From: an uncultured Pseudomonas sp.
GTDB taxonomy: Bacteria > Pseudomonadota > Gammaproteobacteria > Pseudomonadales > Pseudomonadaceae
Direction of reading: 5' to 3'
NCBI RefSeq assembly: GCF_946885955.1
Contig: NZ_CAMPHI010000020.1
Location: forward strand, 25,902 to 89,901
DNA length: 64,000 bases
Shown: one piece after another, positions 52,869-61,829 of the stretch
Numbering within the stretch: position 1 is the stretch's first letter
How the letters are laid out: each line of letters begins with the position of its first letter
Notes under the pieces: generated by a model
The model's database searches: none
The model's input: only the letters and a program-made list of their open reading frames with translations
What the model was told of the DNA's origin: nothing
Translations under genes and position numbers: made by a program

Positions 52869-53742
52869 CAAGAAGCTCGACCTGGGCAGCTGGGTCAACG
52901 ATGTGGTGCAGCATCTGCTGGACAACTACAGCGAGGGCTTCGACAGCCTCGGCGGTGTGGTCAACGGTTTCTCCGAAGCCATCGAATGGCTGCTGACGCT
53001 GCCGCCGGCCTGGCTGCTGATCTCCATTTTCGTCGGTCTGAGCCTGTGGCGCATCAGCTACAAGTTCGCCATCTTCACCGCGGTATCCTTCATCCTGATC
53101 GAGGCCACCGGCTTCTGGGAGCAGACCGTGGTGACCCTCGGCCTGACCTTCTCGGCGACCCTGATCAGCCTGTTGCTCGGCATCCCGATGGGCATCTGGG
53201 CGGCGCGCAGCGAGCGGGTCTCGACCACCATCCGGCCGATCCTCGACTTCATGCAGACCATGCCGGCGTTCGTCTACCTGATCCCGGCGGCCATGCTGTT
53301 CGGCCTGGGCCGGGTACCTGGAATCATCGCCACGGTGATCTTCGCCATGCCGCCGGCGGTGCGCCTGACCAACCTCGGCATTCGCCAGGTCAACAAGGAA
53401 ATCATCGAAGCCGGCCAATCGTTCGGCTGCAACTCCCGCCAACTGTTGTTCAAGGTGCAATTGCCGAACGCCATGCCGTCGATCATGGCCGGGGTCAACC
53501 AGACCATCATGATGGCCCTGTCGATGGTGATCATCGCCTCGATGGTCGGCGCTGGCGGCCTGGGCAACGATGTACTGGCGAGCATCCAGCGTCTGGATAT
53601 CGGTCTAGGCTTCGAAAGTGGCATGGCCGTGGTGTTGCTGGCGATCATCCTCGACCGCATCACCGAAAGCTTCGGCACCCCGAAAGCCGCCAAGCGCAGC
53701 AATCTGGTCGCCTGGTTCAGCGGCAAACTGCAACGCCAATAA
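52861..53742 (+). CDS. cbcW: choline/betaine ABC transporter permease CbcW
   Basis: A 293-residue inner-membrane permease of the ProW family with about six membrane helices. The EAA-type coupling loop includes IIEAGQSFGCNSRQLLFKVQ, followed by LPNAMPSIMAGVNQTIMMAL. One permease gene implies a homodimer. It lies between cbcV and the second binding-protein gene and is the only permease in the cluster. Confidence 0.93.
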   Translation: MSDKKLDLGSWVNDVVQHLLDNYSEGFDSLGGVVNGFSEAIEWLLTLPPAWLLISIFVGLSLWRISYKFAIFTAVSFILIEATGFWEQTVVTLGLTFSATLISLLLGIPMGIWAARSERVSTTIRPILDFMQTMPAFVYLIPAAMLFGLGRVPGIIATVIFAMPPAVRLTNLGIRQVNKEIIEAGQSFGCNSRQLLFKVQLPNAMPSIMAGVNQTIMMALSMVIIASMVGAGGLGNDVLASIQRLDIGLGFESGMAVVLLAIILDRITESFGTPKAAKRSNLVAWFSGKLQRQ

Positions 53743-53792
53743 AAACCTGGCCAATAAAAAACTATACGTTCGCACAACACAGGGAGTCGCAG

Positions 53793-54737
53793 ATGAAAAC
53801 GATTAAAACGCTCGCAGGTGTCGGCCTGCTCTCCGTTGCGATGTTGCAAAGCGCCTGGGCGCAGGAACCGGAAAGCTGCAAGATGGTGCGCTTCGCCGAA
53901 ATCGGCTGGGCCGACATCGCCGCCACCACCGGCGTGGCCATGACCCTCAGCGAAGGTCTGGGCTACCAGACCCGCAAGATCATGGCCTCGGTGCCCATCG
54001 CCTTTACCGGGGTGAAGAACAAGCAGATCGACGTTTTCCTCGGTTATTGGGCGCCCTCGATGGACGCGGTGATCGAACCCTTCACCAAGAACGACGGCGT
54101 CAAGGTGCTGCCCAAGGCCAATCTCGAAGGTGCCAAATACACCCTCGCGGTGCCGACCTATGCCGCCGAAGCCGGCCTGAAGAGCTTTGCCGATATCGCC
54201 AAGTTCAAGGATCAGCTGGACGGCAAGATCTTCGGCATCGAGCCGGGTAACGACGGCAACCTGCTGATCGAGAAAATGATCAAGGACAACCAGTTCGGCC
54301 TCGGCGAATTCAAAATGATCGAATCCAGCGAAGCCGGCATGCTGGTGCAGCTGCAACGCGCGGTGAAGAAGCATCAGCCAGCGGTATTCCTCGGCTGGGC
54401 GCCACACCCGATGAACACCCAGTTCGACATCACCTACCTGGAAGGCGGCGACGACGTCTTCGGTCCGGACTTCGGCGCCGCCAAGGTCTACACCGTGGTA
54501 CCGCCGGATTATCAGGAACGCTGCGCCAACGTCGGCAAGCTGCTGGATAACCTGCAGTTCACCGTGGAAATCGAAAGCCAGCTGATGGAAAAGGTGCTCG
54601 ACAAACAGAACCCGACCGAAGTCGCCAAAGAATGGATCAAGGCCAACCCCGAGATCCTCGACAAGTGGCTGGCCGGCGTCACCACCTATGACGGCCAGGA
54701 CGGTATCGCCGCCGTGAAGAAACACGTCGGCCTGTAA
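53793..54737 (+). CDS. cbcX: choline ABC transporter substrate-binding protein CbcX (copy 2)
   Basis: A 314-residue periplasmic protein. The signal peptide is MKTIKTLAGVGLLSVAMLQS, cut near WAQ. The choline box is kept: Trp39, Asp41, Trp86, Tyr116, Trp202. It directly follows cbcW with a GGGAG ribosome-binding site, so this is the operon-encoded partner. Compared with copy 1 it shares the framework (EGAKYTLAV, GIEPGN, HPMN) but differs widely in sequence, which suggests different ligand preference. Confidence 0.92.
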   Translation: MKTIKTLAGVGLLSVAMLQSAWAQEPESCKMVRFAEIGWADIAATTGVAMTLSEGLGYQTRKIMASVPIAFTGVKNKQIDVFLGYWAPSMDAVIEPFTKNDGVKVLPKANLEGAKYTLAVPTYAAEAGLKSFADIAKFKDQLDGKIFGIEPGNDGNLLIEKMIKDNQFGLGEFKMIESSEAGMLVQLQRAVKKHQPAVFLGWAPHPMNTQFDITYLEGGDDVFGPDFGAAKVYTVVPPDYQERCANVGKLLDNLQFTVEIESQLMEKVLDKQNPTEVAKEWIKANPEILDKWLAGVTTYDGQDGIAAVKKHVGL

Positions 54738-55042
54738 CCGCCGCACCGCGCCCTGCCCGCCCGCCTCAGAACCGGGCGGGCAGGCCCAGCCAACGTTTTA
54801 AGCAACAGTCAACGAGCGAAGCCAGAGCGCTTATCGCCGGCCTTGCTGTTGCCCGAATTTGCCGATTTGCACCTGGAGCGATCCGGGAACGGACCGGCGA
54901 ATAGCAGGATTGACCCGAACACCCAAGTCGCGCAGGGCCTACAGCCCGAGCCGACCGGTAAAGCAGCACCGGCCGCAAGGCCAATAAGAAGAACGCGCCA
55001 GTAACTCCATGAACTGCAACTTTCACCGACGGAGCAATACCC
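54738..55042. other. 305-bp gap between cbcX and the third binding protein gene
   Basis: A GC-rich hairpin (CTGCCCGCCCG 54753-54763 and CGGGCGGGCAG 54773-54783) lies just after cbcX. It has no T-run but may slow or end transcription. The remainder shows no gene. A separate promoter for the third binding protein is likely but not recognisable. Confidence 0.45.
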
Positions 55043-55903
55043 ATGCGTAAACTCAAGACCCTCTGCCTGCAAAGCCTTGGCGTCGCCGCCCTGGCCATGG
55101 GCATGACCACCGCCATGGCCGCGGATAAACCCACCCTGACCATCGGCTACGTCAACGGCTGGGACGACAGCGTCGCCGCCACCAATGTCGCCGGCGAGAT
55201 CCTTCGCGAGAAACTCGGTTACGACGTGCAACTGAAGCCGGTCGAGCCTGCCATCATGTGGCAAGGCGTGGCCCGCGGCGATCTCGACGTCACCCTCTCG
55301 GCCTGGCTGCCCGCCACCCACGGCGAGTACTACGAGAAGCTCAAGGACAAGGTCACCATACTCGGCACCAACTATGCCGGTGCCAAGATCGGCCTGATCG
55401 TACCTGACTACGTCGAAGCCAAGACCATCGCCGACCTCAACACCTACAGCAAAGAGTTCGGTGGCAAAATCACCGGCATCGACGCCGGCGCTGGCGTGAT
55501 GCGCCGCACCGAAGACGCGATCAAGGAATACCAGCTCAACGACATCAAGCTGATGCCGAGCTCGGGCCCGGCCATGGCGATCGCCCTGACCCGCGCCGAG
55601 AAGAACAAGGAAGCCATTGCGGTGACCGGCTGGATTCCGCACTGGATGTTCGCCAAGTGGAAACTGCGCTTCCTCGAAGACCCGAAAAAGGTATTCGGCG
55701 ACGACGAGCATGTCGACACCGTAGCCAACCCGGGCCTCGAGGCCAAAGCACCCGAAGCTGCCGCCTTCCTGAAGAAGTTCTCCTGGAGCGGCGAAGAAGT
55801 TGGCGCCGTGATGCTCGCTGTCAGCGAAGGCGCCAAGCCTGAGCAGGCGGCAAAAGACTGGATCGCGAAAAACCCTGAGCGCGTTGCTGCCTGGTTGAAA
55901 TAA
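55043..55903 (+). CDS. glycine betaine-type ABC transporter substrate-binding protein (orphan)
   Basis: A 286-residue periplasmic protein with signal peptide MRKLKTLCLQSLGVAALAMG, cut near AMA-AD. It is of the OpuAC type, more distant from the two choline proteins. Aromatic residues Trp40, Trp88, Tyr111 and Trp197 sit at matching places and probably form the quaternary-ammonium cage. Glycine betaine is the most likely ligand, carnitine an alternative. It has no transporter of its own nearby and probably uses CbcVW. A strong terminator follows. Confidence 0.85.
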   Translation: MRKLKTLCLQSLGVAALAMGMTTAMAADKPTLTIGYVNGWDDSVAATNVAGEILREKLGYDVQLKPVEPAIMWQGVARGDLDVTLSAWLPATHGEYYEKLKDKVTILGTNYAGAKIGLIVPDYVEAKTIADLNTYSKEFGGKITGIDAGAGVMRRTEDAIKEYQLNDIKLMPSSGPAMAIALTRAEKNKEAIAVTGWIPHWMFAKWKLRFLEDPKKVFGDDEHVDTVANPGLEAKAPEAAAFLKKFSWSGEEVGAVMLAVSEGAKPEQAAKDWIAKNPERVAAWLK

Positions 55904-55926
55904 CCGTCAGCTGACCTTGCGCTATT

Positions 55927-55956
55927 GAAGCGGGCCTCGGCCCGCTTCTTTTTTTT
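55927..55956 (+). terminator. terminator after the third binding protein gene
   Basis: GAAGCGGGCC (55927-55936) and GGCCCGCTTC (55939-55948) form a perfect 10-bp stem with a 2-base loop, followed by eight T residues. It closes the choline/betaine cluster. Confidence 0.92.
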
Positions 55957-56088
55957 GAGTTGGAAACCGCGCAGAGGGGACCGCTTCCGACAGGTGCATC
56001 CGCCCCACCGACGTGTGAATAATTGCCGCGACTCGTCGCCATCACCCAAAACTGCAAAGTCATCCCTGACGCTCAGCCGGCCCTCCCC

Positions 56089-56553
56089 TCAAGCCCGCTC
56101 GACCCGGCACTGGAAGCAGTTGTATTTCGAGCGCACATGCACATAGGCGACGCTGGAATCGCCGAGGATGCTCTGGCAGCTTTGCGCAATATCCTGGCCC
56201 GCCACCACGTTGCCGGTGTCGTAGCGAATCCAGTGATTTTCGTCGTAGCCCCTGACGATTGCCGGGGCGAGATAGTCGAACCAATACGGAAAAGTCTCGC
56301 CCTCGTAGCGCTGGCAGGGTTGTGCATGGAGAAAGATCGGCCCCGTTTCCGCGTAGGGTTGCAGGCTGTCGAACGGACGATGGGCCAGTACCAGTTTCTC
56401 GCTGCCGGCGGGGATCAGTTCGAGGCAATGCCGACAGGGGTTGGCCAAGCCCTCGGCAGTTCGACGCAGGGCTGGTTGGCCGTTGGCGTCCGGGCCGCCG
56501 CGCCAGATGCGGGCGCATTCCTCAGTAGCAATCCCTCGAATCTTCAATTTCAT
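56089..56553 (-). CDS. DUF1203 family protein
   Basis: A 154-residue cytoplasmic protein. The start at 56553 (MKLKIRGIATEECARIWRGG) has GAGGAG upstream. It shows the DUF1203 pattern: early CRHCLELIPAG, PIFLHAQPCQRYEG, YDENHWIRYDTGNV, and a C-terminal VAYVHVRSKYNCFQCRVER. Several Cys and His residues could bind metal. No function is known for the family. It stands alone between a terminator and a divergent kinase gene. Confidence 0.8.
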   Translation of the reverse strand: MKLKIRGIATEECARIWRGGPDANGQPALRRTAEGLANPCRHCLELIPAGSEKLVLAHRPFDSLQPYAETGPIFLHAQPCQRYEGETFPYWFDYLAPAIVRGYDENHWIRYDTGNVVAGQDIAQSCQSILGDSSVAYVHVRSKYNCFQCRVERA

Positions 56554-56777
56554 TGTGTGCTCCTCATTGCCGAATCGGCTGGTGAGGCGCACTAAAACAT
56601 TCGCGGCCAACGCCATCTATCCGCTTCTGGCTTTCAAACTTGCGCGGGACAAGGCAGCTCAGGTGTGGAATCGGCATACCGATTAACCAACGCCGCCCAG
56701 CGGCAAGCGGGTTAGCGCTGGGAACACCAGCCAGCGGGCCGGGTCTGGTAAAGGACTCAAGCAAGGAGTAGCTCCCC

Positions 56778-57737
56778 ATGCAGCGCGCAACCTTGTTGTC
56801 GCTGGGCAGTATCAATGCGGATTTCCAGGTCCGCACCACTGAGCCGCCCGGCAGCAGGGAGTTGTTGCATGGCAGCGAATTTCGCAGGTTTTCCGGCGGC
56901 AAGGCGGCCAATACCGCTTGGCTGGCGGCGTATTTCGGCCATCGCAGCCAACTGCTCGGCCGGGTCGGCGACGACGATCTGGCCGAACAGGCACTGGGGC
57001 CATTGCGCAAGGCTGGCGTGGACTTATCCGCGGTCGGCCGGGTGAGCTGTGAGGCGACCGGCGTGGCGATGATCATGGTGCCGCCGGATGCGAAGAAATA
57101 CATCGTGCTGGCCAGCAATGCCAACGACTGCTGGGGTCCGGCTGCGATCGCCGACATGTGCGCGGCCATCAATCGCGCGGCGCTGCCGGCCGGGCTGGTG
57201 CTGAACTGCGAAATCCCGGCCGAAGTCGCCCGGCAGGCGCTGGAGGTGGCCTGTGCCCGCGGCATGCCGGTGGTACTCGACCCATCGTTTGCCGAACGGG
57301 TGGACCCGCAATGGTTCGGCCGCCTGCTCGCCATCACCCCGAACCTCAGCGAAGCCGGCAGCCTGGTGGGCTTTCCGATCGAGTCGCTTGAGCAGGCGGC
57401 CCAGGCCGCGCGGCGTTTGCGCGAAACGGGGGTGAGGATCGTCTGCCTCAAGCTTGGCGACGGAGGCTGCGTACTCGACTACGGCAAGGGCGCGCTGCAC
57501 ATTCCCGGCGGCACGCTCGAGCCGGTCGACACCACCGGCGCTGGCGACGCCTTTACCGGCGTCTTGGCGGTCGCCCTCCTGGAAGGCCGCGAACCGCAGG
57601 AGGCAGCAGCCTGGGCGGTGGCCGCGGCGAATATCGCGGTGACCGGCTATGGCTCGCAACCCGCCTACCCGCCGCGCGCCCATGTGCTCGCCAGCGCCAC
57701 CAGGCTGCTGAGCAAGGCCAGGTGTCTGGATGGCTGA
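56778..57737 (+). CDS. PfkB-family carbohydrate kinase (ribokinase-like)
   Basis: A 319-residue sugar kinase. The N-terminal substrate loop contains FRRFSGGKAANTAW, and the C-terminal signature DTTGAGDAF (251-259) supplies catalytic Asp257 and the anion hole. The closest pattern is ribokinase or a related sugar kinase; the substrate cannot be read from sequence. It overlaps the GH65 gene by 8 bp, so the two are translated together and probably act on the same carbohydrate. Confidence 0.85.
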   Translation: MQRATLLSLGSINADFQVRTTEPPGSRELLHGSEFRRFSGGKAANTAWLAAYFGHRSQLLGRVGDDDLAEQALGPLRKAGVDLSAVGRVSCEATGVAMIMVPPDAKKYIVLASNANDCWGPAAIADMCAAINRAALPAGLVLNCEIPAEVARQALEVACARGMPVVLDPSFAERVDPQWFGRLLAITPNLSEAGSLVGFPIESLEQAAQAARRLRETGVRIVCLKLGDGGCVLDYGKGALHIPGGTLEPVDTTGAGDAFTGVLAVALLEGREPQEAAAWAVAAANIAVTGYGSQPAYPPRAHVLASATRLLSKARCLDG

Positions 57738-60126
57738 CAAAGCCGCCCGGCAGATCGGTTTCAGCCATTACGACCCGGCGGACGAGCGCCGCCGCGAAGC
57801 CTTGCTCGCCCTGGGCAACGGCCGCCTGTGCTGGCGCGCCAGCGCACCGGAGGCCGCCGCGCCGCAGGCCGAGCGCGACCTGCACTATGCCGGACTGTAC
57901 CGCGCCGGCTGGTACGACGAGGCGCCGCGCCAGGTCAACGGCGAGACGGTCGCCGTGGCCGCACTGGTCAGGCTGCCGGACCCATTCGGCCTGAGCATTT
58001 CCGTGGATGGCGGCGAGCACTGGTTCTACCCGCACCCCGCCACGCTGCTCGGCTATCGGCAATGCCTCGACCTGGAGAGCGGCCTGTTGCTGCGCGACAT
58101 CCGCTTCACGCTTGGCGGGCACGACCTGCATCTGCGCGAGGAACGCTTCCTGAGCATGGCCAACCCGCACCTGGCGGTTCTGCGCTGGGAACTGCAAGTT
58201 CCGCCGGCGATCGTTTCGTTGCGCGTGCGCAGCGTGCTCGACGGCGAGGTCGAAAACTGCCTGGTGCAGCGCAATCGCGCCTACGAGGGGCGCCGCCTGC
58301 AGCGGCTGGCGATCGAGCACAACGGCCACGGATGCGCCACGCTCAGCGCCAGCCTGAGCGACCCGGCGCGTTATATGGCGATGGCCGTGGTTACCCATAT
58401 CGATGGCAGCCAAGGCGACTGGACGACCTGCCTGGATGGCGCGCGCCTGCAGCAGGAAGTCGACTGCCGCCCGGACGCCAGCGGTCGCCTGAAGATAGAG
58501 AAACGCGTGCTGATCAAGCACGAGCGCGAACTGCCGGCAGACTCGACTGCGGCCCGCCAGCAGATTGCGCAGCAATTGCCGGACAGCTCGTTCGCCAGCC
58601 TGCTCGACCAGCACCAGCGCGCCTGGCGCCGGCTCTGGGTGTGCCTGCCGCTGCGGGTATCGTCGCCGGCAGTCGAGCGCGCCCTGCACCTGCACGCCTT
58701 TCACCTGCTGCAAAGCCTGGCGCAAAACAGCCGCGGCCAGGACCTGGGCTTTCCCCCGCGCGGCTGGCAGGAAGGTTATTACGGCCAGGTGTTCTGGGAC
58801 GAGATCTTCGCCGTTGCCCTGCTCGCCACGCACCTGCCGGCACTGGCGCGGGAGCTGCTCGGCTATCGTTACCGACGTCTCGATGTGGCCCGCGAACGCG
58901 CCCGCCGAGCCGGCCTGCGCGGTGCGATGTTTCCCTGGCGCAGCGCACGCAGCGGTGAGGAGGAAACGCCGCCATTCCAGTGCAATCCGCTGTCCGGGTG
59001 CTGGATACCGGACCACACGCACCTGCAGCGGCATATCGGCGCGACCGTGGCTTTCGATGCCTGGCAGCTGTACCTGGCGACCGGCGAGGAGGCGCTGCTG
59101 GCTGGCCAGGTTGGCGAGCTGATCGTCGAGGTCGCGCGCTTCTGGGCCAGCATCGCCAGCTACGACGAGGCGCGCGCTCGCCATGTGATCTGCGGGGTGA
59201 TCGGCCCGGACGAATATCACAACGTCTACCCGCACGCAGCCCGACCTGGGCTCGATAACAATGCCTACACCAACCTGATGGCCGCCTGGACCCTGCGCCA
59301 GGCCCTGGAAGTGCTCGAAGTGCTGCCTCCGGTCAGGGCCGAGGCGCTCTGCGCACGCCTGGGTATAGAGCAGGCGGAAAGGCAGCAGTGGGAGCACATC
59401 AGCCGGACCCTGTACCTGCCGATCAGCGAGGACGGCCTGCTCAGCCAGTTCGACGGCTTCGAACGCCTGCAAGCGGCTCCGGCGGGCTGGCTGCGCGACC
59501 AGCAACCGCGCCTGGACTGGTGGCTGGAGGCCCGGGGCGACAGTTGCGACCGTTATCAGGTCAGCAAGCAGGCGGATGTGCTGATGCTGCTGTATCTGTT
59601 CCCTCCCGCACAGCTGCACAGCCTGTTGGAACGCCTCGGCTACCCGCTCGACGAAGCGGCGCTGAAGCGCACCCTGACCTATCACCTGGCGCACCTCAGC
59701 CATGAATCGAGCCTGTCGCGGGTGGTCTGCGCTGGCGCGCTGGCGCAATTCGACGCGGCTGCCTCCTGGGCATATTTCCAGCAAAGCCTGCAGGTGGACC
59801 TCGATGCCCCGGCCCACAGCGGCACCATCGAAGGCGTGCACCTGGGCGCGATGGCCGGCTCGCTGGATGTACTGCAGCGTCATTACCTCGGCCTATGGCC
59901 TGCGCACGATGGCTTGCACGTGCAGCCCAGGGCGCCAGCGGCGCTCGGCGATGTCGACTGGCAGCTGCACTACCGCGGGGCCAGGTTGCGGGTCCACTTG
60001 ACGGGCGAAACGCTGCGTATCGCCGCGGATGTCGGCAACCTCAACCATTGCCTGATCCGCCACGGCGGCGGCCGGGCCTGGCTGCGGCCGGGCGAGACAC
60101 TGGAGCTGCCCTGTCCACGCGCCTGA
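57730..60126 (+). CDS. glycoside hydrolase family 65 protein (disaccharide phosphorylase-like)
   Basis: A 798-residue protein with the GH65 layout: N-terminal beta-sandwich (about 1-270), (alpha/alpha)6 barrel (about 300-700) and small C-terminal beta domain. The general acid is Glu495 in IGPDEYH, and DNNAYTN follows, both typical. GWQEGYYGQVFWDEIF matches the conserved WDTE-like region. GH65 enzymes are mostly inverting phosphorylases of alpha-glucosides (maltose, trehalose, kojibiose), but some hydrolyse glucosyl-galactosyl units or other substrates. No beta-phosphoglucomutase gene accompanies it; a PfkB kinase does instead. Confidence 0.87.
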   Translation: MADKAARQIGFSHYDPADERRREALLALGNGRLCWRASAPEAAAPQAERDLHYAGLYRAGWYDEAPRQVNGETVAVAALVRLPDPFGLSISVDGGEHWFYPHPATLLGYRQCLDLESGLLLRDIRFTLGGHDLHLREERFLSMANPHLAVLRWELQVPPAIVSLRVRSVLDGEVENCLVQRNRAYEGRRLQRLAIEHNGHGCATLSASLSDPARYMAMAVVTHIDGSQGDWTTCLDGARLQQEVDCRPDASGRLKIEKRVLIKHERELPADSTAARQQIAQQLPDSSFASLLDQHQRAWRRLWVCLPLRVSSPAVERALHLHAFHLLQSLAQNSRGQDLGFPPRGWQEGYYGQVFWDEIFAVALLATHLPALARELLGYRYRRLDVARERARRAGLRGAMFPWRSARSGEEETPPFQCNPLSGCWIPDHTHLQRHIGATVAFDAWQLYLATGEEALLAGQVGELIVEVARFWASIASYDEARARHVICGVIGPDEYHNVYPHAARPGLDNNAYTNLMAAWTLRQALEVLEVLPPVRAEALCARLGIEQAERQQWEHISRTLYLPISEDGLLSQFDGFERLQAAPAGWLRDQQPRLDWWLEARGDSCDRYQVSKQADVLMLLYLFPPAQLHSLLERLGYPLDEAALKRTLTYHLAHLSHESSLSRVVCAGALAQFDAAASWAYFQQSLQVDLDAPAHSGTIEGVHLGAMAGSLDVLQRHYLGLWPAHDGLHVQPRAPAALGDVDWQLHYRGARLRVHLTGETLRIAADVGNLNHCLIRHGGGRAWLRPGETLELPCPRA

Positions 60127-60251
60127 ACCCGGCCGAACGCGGCACACCCGCGATCATCGCCTGAACTTCATCCGCTGCGTCTCTGTCGGTATTTCAATAA
60201 TCACCGCGCGGGCCCGGTATTGCTTGCGCCAGGCATGCCCAGGGGAGCTCG

Positions 60252-61712
60252 ATGGAAAACCAAGCCGAATACCTGCGTAAAGATGCGATGCCATCCGACA
60301 TGAACATGGACGAGCATATGCACATGATGGCGCGCCGACGCGACGCCACGCGCTGGTGCCATTTCGTCAATATCGCCCTGGGTTTCTGGGTACTCAGCGC
60401 ACCCTTCATCTCCGGATACCTGACGCTCGCCGCCGGCGACCTCGACCTGCCGCGCGTGGCCCTCGAACGTTCGATTGCCGGCGTGGAGTCCCGCGCCCTG
60501 TGGATGACCTGGAGCGACCTGCTCAGCGGTACGCTGATCGTGGTGTTTTCCGTGCTTTCGCTGCTGCGCATCAGCTGGAGCCAGTGGGCCAACGCCTGCA
60601 TGGGACTATGGCTGATGTTCGCCCCGCTGCTGTTCTGGACGCCCTCGCCGGCCAGTTACAGCAACGGCCTACTGGTCGGCGCCCTGGTCATCGGCCTCTC
60701 CGTGCTGGTGCCGATGATGCCGGGCATGAGCATGTCCGGCATGATGCAGAAAGCCTCGGTGCCGCCCGGTTGGGACTACAACCCCTCGACCTGGCTGCAG
60801 CGCCTGCCCATCGCCGTGCTCGGGCTGCTCGGCATCCTTCTCGCGCGCTATTTGGCGGCCTATCAATTGGGCCATATCGACAACGCCTGGGATCCGTTTT
60901 TCGGCACCCAACCCAACGGCACCGAGACCATCATCACCTCCGACATGTCCAAGGCCTGGCCGGTGCCAGATGCCGGGGTCGGCGTCGTGGCCTATATGCT
61001 GGAATTGCTGATGGCGGTGATGGGCGATGCGCGGCGCTGGCGCACCATGCCCTGGATGGTCGCGGCATTCGGCGTGGTGGTCGTGCCGCTGGGGGTGGTG
61101 AGCATCTTCTTTATCATCGCCCAGCCGATCGTCATCGGTACCTGGTGCACGCTATGCCTGCTGCAGGCGTTGGCAATGCTGGTGATGATGCCCTATGCCC
61201 TCGACGAATTGGTCGCCATGGGGCAATTCCTCAAGGATGCGCTGCGCCGCGGCAAGCCGTTCTGGCGCAGCTTCTTTATGGGCGACGCGATGGAGGGCGC
61301 GCGTGAAGAGCAGCGCCCTGAATTCGAAGGTCGCCTAAGCCATATGGCGATGAAAGGCCTGTATGGGGTGAACCTGCCCTGGAACCTGGCGTTGCTGTGC
61401 CTGATCGGCGTCTGGCTGATGTGCACCCGGCTGATCTACGGCACCGCAGGCGCCATGGCCAACAGCGACCACCTGATGGGATCGCTGCTGATCACCGTAT
61501 CGGTGCTGGCCATGGCCGAGGTCGCCCGCCCGCTGCGCTGGCTGAATATCCCCATCGGCCTGTGGCTGCTCGCCGCGCCCTGGATACTGGCCGGCGGCGG
61601 CCTTGCTGCGGCGATCGGCAGCATGATCGCAGGCGTGCTGATAGTCGCGGCCAGCCTGCCGAAAGGTCCGATTCGCCATCGCTATGCCGGCTGGAATGAA
61701 TTACTGCGTTAG
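60252..61712 (+). CDS. SPW-VKOR-SPW membrane fusion protein
   Basis: A 486-residue polytopic membrane protein. A Met/His-rich N-terminus (MPSDMNMDEHMHMM) is followed by an SPW-repeat unit (IALGFWVLSAPF 41-52; GLWLMFAPLLFW 118-129), a central VKOR-like four-helix domain (about 180-320) with redox motif CTLC (Cys299-Cys302), and a second SPW unit (IPIGLWLLAAPW 433-444). The periplasmic loop (203-245) that normally carries the second VKOR cysteine pair has none. VKOR proteins pass electrons from disulfide formation to quinone. A modified redox or metal role is possible but unproven. Confidence 0.78.
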   Translation: MENQAEYLRKDAMPSDMNMDEHMHMMARRRDATRWCHFVNIALGFWVLSAPFISGYLTLAAGDLDLPRVALERSIAGVESRALWMTWSDLLSGTLIVVFSVLSLLRISWSQWANACMGLWLMFAPLLFWTPSPASYSNGLLVGALVIGLSVLVPMMPGMSMSGMMQKASVPPGWDYNPSTWLQRLPIAVLGLLGILLARYLAAYQLGHIDNAWDPFFGTQPNGTETIITSDMSKAWPVPDAGVGVVAYMLELLMAVMGDARRWRTMPWMVAAFGVVVVPLGVVSIFFIIAQPIVIGTWCTLCLLQALAMLVMMPYALDELVAMGQFLKDALRRGKPFWRSFFMGDAMEGAREEQRPEFEGRLSHMAMKGLYGVNLPWNLALLCLIGVWLMCTRLIYGTAGAMANSDHLMGSLLITVSVLAMAEVARPLRWLNIPIGLWLLAAPWILAGGGLAAAIGSMIAGVLIVAASLPKGPIRHRYAGWNELLR

Positions 61713-61829
61713 TCGCTCACGGCCCCATTCCTGGCTATTGCCGCGTCCGCCGATTGCGCTAATCTGCACAGACTTCGCCCCCGCCCGCGCGGGTGCGGCA
61801 GGGAAGCCCGCAGACAGATAAGGAAGCCC

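Noticed and set aside
57553..59883. 776-codon minus-strand frame opposite the GH65 gene
   Set aside because: Composition is Gln/Ala/Arg-rich without domain motifs; the plus strand encodes a recognisable GH65 enzyme.
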